Of a stretch of 64,000 nt of DNA, positions 56,313 through 64,000 are shown piece by piece (the first letter of the stretch is position 1; each line of letters opens with the position of its first letter). The notes below the pieces were generated by a model. The model did no database searches. It was not told where the DNA came from and worked only from the letters and a program-made list of their open reading frames with translations. The stretch is from Ovis canadensis (Eukaryota > Chordata > Mammalia > Artiodactyla > Bovidae): assembly GCF_042477335.2 (NCBI RefSeq), contig NC_091262.1:72960001-73024000 (forward strand), given 5' to 3'. Both the position numbers and the translations under genes were made by a program.

Positions 56313-56332
56313 ACCCATCAACAGGGGGCGCT
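56313..56332 (+). promoter_or_regulatory. Candidate CTCF site, plus orientation
   Basis: CATCAACAGGGGGCGCTA has the complete 3' half of the CTCF consensus (CAGGGGGCGCTA), with weaker 5' positions. Confidence 0.45.
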
Positions 56333-56355
56333 AAGAGGCACCTGGTGATCATCCC

Positions 56356-56570
56356 TAGAGCTTCCCTGGTGGCTCAGAGGGTAAAGAATCTGCCTGCAAT
56401 GCGGGAGACCTGGGTTTGATCCCTGGGTCAGGAAGATCCCCTGGAGGAGGGCATGGCAACTGACTCCAGTATTCTTGCCTGGAGAATCCCCACAGATAGA
56501 GGAGCCTGGAGGGCTACAGTCCATGGGGTCACAAAAAGTCGGACACGACTGAGGGGCTAAGCACACACAC
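56356..56570 (+). mobile_element. Bov-tA SINE
   Basis: 'GAGCTTCCCTGGTGGCTCAG' to 'GTCGGACACGACTGAGGGGC'. Confidence 0.92.
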
Positions 56571-56959
56571 CTCCTTCAGGCCTTAGTTCCCAGCTGTAAT
56601 GGTAATTACCTGCTGGGACAACCCTCTTGCCTCTCTCAGTTGTGTTCATACTTTATTGGCAGATCGGAAGCTTCAGATCTCCGCAGTGGCAGCAGTCTGG
56701 AACACCCAGTCTGGCAGGGTGAGATGGCCGATTCCCATTTACCACCATTGTCTTTGCGTTCAAGACGACATCCGTGTTCACTGGTCCTTGTGTTTGGACT
56801 AGAGCATGAATGAGGCCACATGCAAGCCTTTAGAATCTTGTAACACGTTCTGATAACTCAGTTTTTGCCTTTTTACTCTGGCAGCTAAAAGATGGTGGCT
56901 GAGTTGTGAAAGATTTCTTCATTATAGGCAGGAAAGCAGGCACCCGCATGCATGTGAGT
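56571..56959. other. No gene seen
   Basis: Unassigned intergenic DNA between SINEs. Confidence 0.4.
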
Positions 56960-57380
56960 GTGTGTGTGCTAAGTCACAGCAGTCGTGTCCAGCTCTTTGG
57001 GACCCTATGGACTGTAGCCCGCCAGGCTCCTCTGTCCATGGGATCCTCCAGGCAAAAATCCTGGAGTGGGTGGCCACGCCCTCCTCCAGGGGATCTTCCT
57101 GACCCAGGGATCAAAACCTGCGTCTCTTTACGTCTCCTGCATTGGCAGGCAGGCTTCCCAGGTGGCGCTAGTGTTTAAAGAACCTGGCTGCCAATGAGGG
57201 ACAGAAGAGATGTGGGTTCAACAGCATGGCCAACCCACTCCAGCATTCTTGCCGGGAGAATCCCGGGGACGGAGGAGCCTCGTGGGCCCCAGGCCACGGG
57301 GTCACACGGAGTCAGACATGACTGAAGCGACTTAGCATTGGCAGGCAGGTTCTTTACCACTAGCACCACCTGGGAGGTCC
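56960..57380 (-). mobile_element. Bov-tA SINE interrupted by a second Bov-tA
   Basis: The outer minus-strand copy runs 56960-57153 and 57336-57380. The inner plus-strand copy is at 57154-57335. Confidence 0.9.
57154..57335 (+). mobile_element. Nested Bov-tA SINE carrying a CTCF-like motif at its left end
   Basis: Flanked by the 14-bp duplication CATTGGCAGGCAGG (57140-57153 and 57336-57349). Its first bases CTTCCCAGGTGGCGCTAGTG include CCCAGGTGGCGCTA, close to the CTCF core. The GACTGAAGCGACTTAG end is intact. Confidence 0.92.
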
Positions 57381-58409
57381 CACATTTATCCAGAAAAATC
57401 CCGTCAGTGCCTTCAGGGATGTCCAGGTACACACAGCCATACGCAGGAGCCCTTGCATCTGCCTGTACCACATGTGTGCACACGCAGGCACACCAACCCA
57501 AGTGCACGCACCGATTCCTGCAGACAGAAACCCATGGCAGCCCCTTAATCGCACATCGCAGGCATTCACTGCAGCCTGAGGTATTAGCACCAGTGTGTGC
57601 CAAGATCCCCTTCAAGAGGCTCTTGACACAGAAAAGCTCATGGAATTCCGGCATGGAATTTAAAAGAAAAGGTTATGTTTTAGAAATGTCAGAAAACAAA
57701 ATGCGCCCTCAAAATGAAGTGGATTCTTTCATAACTTTTCTGATGAGAATTTTAAATTATTTTCTCTGCACCTATTTGTTGGTTCGTTTATTCAGTCAGC
57801 CATTCATTTCAGCTCCCCTGCTTTGTTGGAGCCCCAGACATGTGTGTGCATAATTCTGCCTTCAGGATGACCCAGCAGGGTTGTGCGCACGCATTCACAC
57901 AGCTGCAACCCTGATGCCTAGTGAATACTCATCCGTGGTCACACCAGTGCTCCCTACACATGCACTTAGGCACGCACGCACACACACACAGACCCACACA
58001 CAGAGCCCATTGGAGTTCCAAGCCAAAGCCCCAAGAAGGAATCCGAGGCTGGCAGCCGCGCGGCCAGACACAGCCAGTGCTTCTGCAAGACCCCTCTCCT
58101 CCCCCTCAGTGTTTTGACCACTACGGGTTCCAAGCTCAGCAGGAAACCTCAGCATGTGTTCACACAGAGTGAGCCCTGCAGCCTCGGAGGTGGGCAGGAG
58201 TCTGGTTCAGAAGGGAGAGAAAGATGGCAGGGGGGCTGGGTGGAAAGAGGGCACACTCCACTGGGGTTGGCCCTGGGGATGGCCCAGAAGGGCCAAAGGA
58301 CCCCAGACAGGGGACAACATGTGCCCCGGGTGTCTGGATGTCAGGGAAGGGCCCACACATGCCAGCCCGACCCTCTTCAAATTAGAGATCACCCAGCCCC
58401 CCAGACTTT
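57381..58409. other. No gene seen; CA-rich tract at about 57975-58000
   Basis: The plus-strand frame at 57338-57853 begins inside the SINE and has no domain. Confidence 0.4.
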
Positions 58410-58568
58410 AGTCCAATTCAGGATTTCCGTTTATAGCTTTCAAAACTGCTGGGTGGGCCCCACCCCAATGTTCTGATTTAATTGGTCTGGGGTGGGGTCT
58501 GGGCATCTGGATGTATAAAATCTTCCCAGGTGATTCTAACGTGCAGCCAATGTTGGGAACCTTTAGCC
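58410..58568 (+). repeat. MER5-like (hAT-Charlie) remnant
   Basis: 'GTGGGCCCCACCCCAATGTT', 'GATTTAATTGGTCTGGGGTG' and 'CCCAGGTGATTCTAACGTGC' follow MER5 order. Confidence 0.65.
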
Positions 58569-59500
58569 TACAGGAGCCCGGGTGAGTTCCTGGGACCAGG
58601 AACACACTACCTGTCCTGGGAGCCTCCTTGCTTTGGAGGCGAGTTCAGAGTTAAGAATATCCTCCACAGTTCACTTGATACAAAATTCCCAGAATAGTGA
58701 AAGCAAGCTACCACCATCACCATGGTTCTCGTGTCCACCTCTCTGGATGTCCATTTCCAGCAAGACCTGCCTCCTCCAGGAAGCCTGCCATGACTGCTGG
58801 TTCCTGCAAGTCCCTCTCCAGGCTCTGAGCACCAGAGCCCACGTGTGGAGTCCTGGCTTCCTGTCGCAGGTGTCCAGCCCATGAAGGCACCTTGGAGGCT
58901 GCAGAATGGGGCTGAGGGAGCACAGGGCATCATCTGGCAGATGATGGCCTAATGCACGATCCTGAGAAGTTCCCTCCGCTTTTCAGAGACTGCTTGCTAG
59001 GCCACAAGGCAGCGGGGGGATCAACTGCCCAAGATACAGCTGAAAGTTTGTAGACAATGAGAGCGCACAGAAGGAGTCCTATCACCTCCTACCTGGAGCA
59101 GATGCCTGATGGGCAGGCCCAACCTCTCCGCTTGGCACAGCAGACTCAGTGCCTAGAGCCTGCCATATATTTTAGACAGCCACAAAAAAAAGTCTTCATT
59201 TCTATTAAAATCAGAAGAAAAAAACCTTGAATATCATCCAGCCTGGGTTATAATTTTTTCTCGCCAATGCCATTGTAACATATAATTTTAAATTTTTTAT
59301 GGAGGAAGGAGGCCCTCAAAAACCATCCTGCAACCCCATTGATGGGGGTGGTATTCAGCCCTAAAAGAGCACTCTGGGGTTGGGGTGGGGACTCCCCCAC
59401 TGCCCAGGGCACCCAGGTCAGTGTCTCAGAAAGCAAATCCTGCACCCAGCAAAGCCAACTTCAATCAGCTGAGCTTCTCCTGAAAACCGAGGCAGGCTCT
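58569..59500. other. No gene seen
   Basis: Unassigned intergenic DNA. Confidence 0.4.
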
Positions 59501-59504
59501 GGAG

Positions 59505-59660
59505 TTGTACGGTTCAAACCCAAGCTGTGTGTCTTAGGCAAGTCACTTTACTTCTCTGTGCCTCCATTTCCGCTTCTGTAAGATGGGAGTGCTGAGCTTC
59601 CTGGAGGGTTGTCCTGGGGATTCAGGGAGATGATGTATTTAGAGACCCAGGCAGCTGGGA
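59505..59660 (+). repeat. MIR remnant
   Basis: 'GTGTCTTAGGCAAGTCACTT' and 'CTCTGTGCCTCCATTTCCGC' are a good MIR core. Confidence 0.7.
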
Positions 59661-60180
59661 GATCTGGGTTTCAGCTTCACAGAAAATGGGGATCTTGTGG
59701 AAGGGGCTTTCTCAACCTGGCCTCCCTTCTCCCGCTCACTTCCATGTGACCTTGGGTCAGCCACTTCCTCACTGTCTCCTTTGTCAGATAGTCATCTGAG
59801 GGCGCCCAGGGCGCTAAGCCGCCTCCTTCCTTTCAATTTTAATCGAAGAATAGGCACCCTGGAGGGAGGGTCTAGGTCAATTCCCCTGTCCCAGCTGATC
59901 TGCAGTCAAGCCAAAAGGGTGAGCCTGCGGGAGGGCCCTTGCCTGGGGGACCCAAGAGCCCAGGGGATAAGGTTGACCTTCAGCGCTGTTGTGTGAGAGG
60001 TGATGTGGCTTAGTGCTTTGGCTCTGAGCATGTGTGCTGTGGCTCACCACTTACAGCCACATGGCCCTGCGTGGGCCTCAGTCTTCTCATCTGTGAAATG
60101 GCCACATCCATCTTCCAGGGACGTGTGAGGATGCACTAGCTCTCACTTGGCTCCTGGCTCTTGTGGATGCTCAGCCAACC
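59661..60180 (+). repeat. Further MIR-like remnants at about 59745-59795 and 60030-60150
   Basis: 'ATGTGACCTTGGGTCAGCCA' and 'CTCAGTCTTCTCATCTGTGA' are MIR-like. Intervening DNA is unassigned. Confidence 0.5.
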
Positions 60181-60980
60181 AGGAGACTCCCTTCTGCCTC
60201 CCCGGGCTGCTCCTACTTCTGGTTCAGGCTGAAACCCAGAAATCCCAGCAAGTGGCTCTGCTCCCCTATGCCACCGGCGCTCGGTAGGTGCCCACTGAGC
60301 GCTCACACAGAACCTTCCTGAAGCACACCTCGATCTCGATAGCTTTCAAAACGCTCTGCATCTTACGAAGCACAGAGACTCATATTATTTGTCTCCTAAG
60401 TCTTGAGATGAGTCATCTTTTTAAAGATGATTTTTCTGATTATAAACAGACCATACAAAAGAAGGAGACACAGCAACATACAGAAAGAAGATTGCCCATG
60501 AGCCCTCTGCCCAGGAGCAGCTACCTGTATTAACATGTTGGCAGTTTTATTTTTTCTATTAATATTTCCTTTGCTACTTTTTAAAAGACTTTTTATTGAA
60601 GAAGAGGATCCAAAAACTGTGTCCAGGTGCTGCCTCAGTCCCTTTGGATGACTATCCAAGAACGACCCACACTGGGAGGCTCATAAGCCACAGAACCTTG
60701 TTTCTTGCAGTCAGTCCTGGAGGCTGGAGGTCCGAGCTGATTGGGCTGCAGGTGGACATCTCCCCTCTGTGTGCTCACGGGGCAGGAAGAGAGAGCCCTC
60801 TGGGGTCCCTTTTATAAGGGCACAAATAAATCTCCTTGGCTTTGCCTCATGGCCTAATCACTTCCCCAAGGCCCCACCTCCCGATACCCTCGCCTTGATT
60901 GCAAACAGGACTTTGAGCAGGATACACACATTCAGCCCATGACACTGCGTAATGTGAAGTGGGGTGTGTGTGTAGGTGTG
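60181..60980. other. No gene seen; old repeat at about 60670-60950
   Basis: 'CAGTCCTGGAGGCTGGAGGT' and 'CCCAAGGCCCCACCTCCCGA' belong to a widespread old mammalian repeat whose name I cannot fix. Confidence 0.4.
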
Positions 60981-61112
60981 TGCTCAGTTGCTCAGTCGTG
61001 TCTGACTCTTTGCAACCCCTTGGACTGTAGCCCACCAGCTCCTCCATCCATGGGATTCTTCAGGCAAGAATACTGGAGTGGGAGGGTTGCCGTTCTCTTC
61101 TCCAGCAGATTC
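60981..61112 (-). mobile_element. Partial Bov-tA SINE
   Basis: 'GTGCTCAGTTGCTCAGTCGT' to 'GTTCTCTTCTCCAGCAGATT'. Confidence 0.85.
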
Positions 61113-61129
61113 CTTGTCCCCGTCTACCC

Positions 61130-61560
61130 CTGGTCTAAGAGAGGGGTGATTGTAACCTCTATCCCCATCGATGAGTGTTGCTTGTTTTAGGATTTTGTAT
61201 GCATGACGGTGTTTGTAGCTCCCTTCTTTCAGTGTAAAGCTGGGAAGCCTTTGTGTTGCTGCCTGTCTGGGTTTGCGCTTTTTCATGCACCGTTGTTAAT
61301 TTATCCATTCTACGGCATCACTGACTCGATGGACGCGAGTCTGAGTGAACTCCGGGAGTCGGCGATGGACAGGGAGGCCTGGCGTGCTGCGATTCATGGG
61401 GTCGCAAAGAGTCGGACACGACTGAGCGACTGAACTGAACTGAACTGATGGATGGACATTTGAACTGTTTCTAGTCTGGGGCTATTAGGAGTAGAGCTGC
61501 TATGAACATTCATGCCCTTTGGTGAATTTCACACAATACATTATCGTTATCATCATGAAT
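61130..61560 (-). mobile_element. L1 remnant with an internal BovB 3'-end insertion
   Basis: 'TTAATTTATCCATTCTAC' at the left and 'GGACATTTGAACTGTTTCTA' and 'CTGCTATGAACATTCATGCC' at the right are complemented L1 3' sequence. The 61312-61448 insert separates them. Confidence 0.6.
61312..61448 (+). mobile_element. Very young BovB 3'-end insertion
   Basis: 'GACTCGATGGACGCGAGTCT', 'GGCGATGGACAGGGAGGCCT' and 'GTCGGACACGACTGAGCGAC' retain several CpGs usually lost with age, then an ACTGAACTGAACTGA tail. Confidence 0.9.
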
Positions 61561-61985
61561 AATATACTTGCATATTACTTGGCATATCATATAAATAATA
61601 AATGCATTAAATAATTTTAATACATTAATGAAAACTAATATAAGTTTGCCACAGTCAAGATTTGACTATGTGGTCCCTATTGGCACCTGATATGATATGA
61701 GTTTTTCCCCATATCATAAGACCCCTCTAGTCAATGTACTTCAAGGCTATATTTTTTAAAAAAGAAAAGAAAAAAAAACCTCAATTTTACTTCCCTGTTT
61801 TACAGATGGGGAAACTGAGGCTCAGAGAGACTGGCAGTGAACTCATCCCTCAAACACTGGCCCTGAGTTCCTTCCTTCCCCTCCTTAGAGTTTGACTGTG
61901 AGAAAGGAAACATACAACAGAAAAACGAAACGTTTGGGATAGTGAAAGGGGTTTGGTGGGCTGACTTGTACAAACAGGAAGCAGA
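61561..61985. other. No gene seen; A/T-rich then MIR-like at about 61795-61845
   Basis: 'TTTTACAGATGGGGAAACTG' and 'AGGCTCAGAGAGACTGGCAG' are complemented MIR. Confidence 0.5.
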
Positions 61986-62725
61986 AAATACTGAGAGCGC
62001 CTGAAAACACCCCTCCACCCCCGACCCCGGTCGGTCCCCCAAGAGGGGTCCAGGGTGCCTCCGCAACAGGATTTAATGGGGCGCTCGCCGCACCCACCAC
62101 TAGGCGGCGCCAGAGCAGCGTCTATGCCCAGCTGACCCGGCCAGCCTGGACCCTCCGAAGCGGCCAGGCTGGAACCTCAGAAGAGCCCAAAGATGCAACC
62201 CAGGGCCTCTGACCAAGATTTCTGGGAACCACCAGGAAGGAGAAGGCGCTGACCGTGGACTGGAAGCTTTTCAAAGGACACCCAGCCTCCGCATCTCAGT
62301 TTCCCGAGTTACTTTCAGCTCCCTGAGCTTTCCTGACATCATTTGTCAGCCAGGAAGATGGAATGAGGAGGTGAGGGGCACGATCAGACCAAAAGGAGGG
62401 GAAGGGGCAATTCCTGCTGTCCTCGCTCCCCGCACTCTTCACGGAAACCCTCATCAGCTTGGGCTTCGGACGTAGACCCTCCCAGCCAGGCAGGAGCCAG
62501 AGCCAAGCCCTTCGCCTTTGGCCTCCGGCTCAGAGAAGGCCCTCAGCGAGCCCGAGACCCCGCAACCGTCACAGGTCTGCGGTCTTCACCGGGCTCCTCT
62601 GCACCTTGCTGCCGCCCTGTCCTGGCGTTAGGAGGTGAGGGCAGACAGAGAGACGACCAGTCCTGGGGCGGAGCTCTCGTTCAGCACAGTTCCCGCCCCG
62701 CTCCTGCTGCCAAACACTTAGAATA
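61986..62725. promoter_or_regulatory. CpG-richer segment, possible orphan CpG island or promoter
   Basis: CpG dinucleotides cluster at about 61995-62170 and about 62430-62710. GC boxes are at about 62665 (GGGGCGGAGC) and about 62695 (CCGCCCCGC). No obvious exon or reading frame accompanies them. It could be a promoter for a gene or non-coding RNA lying right of the window. Evidence is composition only. Confidence 0.35.
62096..62114 (+). promoter_or_regulatory. Candidate CTCF site in the CpG-rich segment
   Basis: CACCACTAGGCGGCGCCAG matches the CCNCNAGGNGGCRSY form of the CTCF core and contains CpGs. Confidence 0.45.
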
Positions 62726-63261
62726 ACTGGAGTCTCCTGCGGCATGTAAGAAGTGACTTTCCCAGCTACTCTTCTAGACATGTGTATGCCTCGGGGTGAA
62801 CCAGGCACTGAAAAAGCTTTAAGACAAAAGTCATGTGTATGTCAGACGTGTGTGGGGGTCATCTCCCCTCGGAGACACCCCGTCCTACAGTTCATTCTGT
62901 GGACCCAGGATGCAAGAAGTGTGACTGCCCAGGGCCACACGGCGGACTGAGGTCACTTAGCGCTCAAACTCCCCTGGGGTGGGGTGGGGGCGTCTCTTCA
63001 GCCCAGGGTCTGTGCTGTAGGGGCTGCAGGAGCGACTTGAACCATCTTTTACCCACGAAGAAGCCCGAGAGACAAAACGGTGGAAAATGAAGGAGGGAAT
63101 TCAACAGAGAAGAAGCAAGACCCTCCTCCCCAGGCCAGAGGAGCCACATTTCAGAAGAGAGGGCCACGTTTCTGGTGCCCCCTCCACCTGGGTCCAGTCC
63201 CTTCTCACATGTAAACAGTGAACCAAGGCTGATCCACACACACAGCTGCGTGTGCAGAACA
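62726..63261. other. No gene seen
   Basis: Unassigned G/C-rich DNA. Confidence 0.4.
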
Positions 63262-63467
63262 CTGACTCTGTGCTCAGTCCCTCAGTCGTGCCCAGCTCTT
63301 TGTGACCCCATGGACTGTAGCCCACCAGGCTCCTCTGTCCATGGGATTCTCCAGGCAAGAACACTGGAGTGGGTGGCCATTTCCTCCTCCAGGGGATCTT
63401 CCCAACCCAAGGACTGAACCCAGGTCTCCTGCATGGCAGACAGAATCTTTACCAACTGAGCTATCTT
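63262..63467 (-). mobile_element. Bov-tA SINE
   Basis: 'GTGCTCAGTCCCTCAGTCGT' to 'TTTACCAACTGAGCTATC'. Confidence 0.92.
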
Positions 63468-63875
63468 GAGTGGCTGGAAATTCTCTCTCCTGGCTCACCG
63501 ACATGGTCCCTGGCTGGACTTCTTTCAATGGCTCCCTGTACTCGGTCTGTCTGTCTGTCTTTCTGCTGATCTCCATGATCCTTAAGGGCAGGACTGACAT
63601 TTATCTCCCGTCCCCAGCATCAGTCCTAGGCTTGGCACGGGAGAGAGAGGGCCCATACCTCTGACTCAGGAAGCCCTCAAATGTGTCTCTGTTGAATGGC
63701 AGAGGTCTCAGAAATAGAGATGGCCTCATCTAAGTTATGATGCCAAGTTTGGACAATAAACTTCTTATATTTTTCTAGATTCTCCAATTCTACCTACTAC
63801 TAGATACTCATGATTACCCCTAGACTCTGAGCTGTGTGTCTGCTAACTGAAAAGACTATATCACACAACTAAACA
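63468..63875. other. No gene seen; L2-like trace at about 63565-63645
   Basis: 'CTTAAGGGCAGGACTGACAT' and 'CCTAGGCTTGGCACGGGA' resemble the L2 3' end. Confidence 0.45.
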
Positions 63876-64000
63876 CACCTCGTATTATGCATCAAAACAA
63901 ACTCGAAGTGCAATGAATGCTTAGGTGCAAAATAAAAAACAAAACAAAACACCAAACTCTGAAAATGTTAGAAGAAAGCATAGCATTTTACACAAACTTC
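63876..64000 (+). mobile_element. L1 ORF2 remnant at the right edge
   Basis: 'CATCAAAACAAACTCGAAGT' and 'GAAGAAAGCATAGCATTTTA' resemble L1 ORF2 C-terminal sequence running out of the window. Confidence 0.5.

Noticed and set aside
57338..57853. 171-codon plus-strand frame
   Set aside because: It starts inside a SINE and has no domain.

Overview
This window is nuclear DNA from a bovid ruminant, probably cattle or a close relative. The evidence is dozens of Bov-tA/BovA2 SINEs, CHR-type SINEs, BovB (RTE) LINE pieces carrying reverse-transcriptase motifs, and artiodactyl L1 fragments. Family names are from memory of consensus sequences and no database was searched. There are no bacterial-style genes, CRISPR arrays or operons.

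Left third (about 4.6-14.5 kb): one recognisable host locus on the minus strand, a five-exon SERPINA3-like (alpha-1-antichymotrypsin family) serpin. A TATA box, a non-coding first exon, four coding exons, GT...AG at all four introns, the serpin signature and a polyadenylation signal are all visible. The reading frame is broken three times: a 1-bp frameshift just after the signal peptide, a 2-bp frameshift near the end of exon 2, and a TGA at the end of exon 3. It is therefore a non-processed (duplicated) pseudogene that may still be transcribed and spliced. To its left lies the 5' region of a minus-strand bovine-type L1 (1-2366) that runs out of the window.

Middle (about 15-47 kb): intergenic DNA dominated by repeats. 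Notable structures are two consecutive minus-strand BovB fragments (16.25-18.25 kb), two candidate or solo ERV LTRs (one with a clear 5-bp target duplication inside a SINE), an ancient L1 with a 5' inversion, a BovB fragment with a YADD motif (39.45-40.5 kb), and a roughly 1.1-kb almost pure A/T block split by a SINE (40.5-41.87 kb). The most unusual element is a 51-bp minisatellite of eight copies at 28146-28537. Every copy carries a near-consensus CTCF core in the same (minus) orientation.

Right third (about 47-64 kb): SINE clusters, L1 and MIR remnants, single CTCF-like sites in plus orientation, two stretches that look like conserved non-coding DNA, and a CpG-richer segment near 62-62.7 kb. 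No protein-coding gene could be supported there.

Taken together, the window reads as the edge of a serpin cluster containing a dead paralogue, followed by repeat-rich intergenic DNA in which a tandem CTCF-motif array may act as a boundary. That boundary role is inference.
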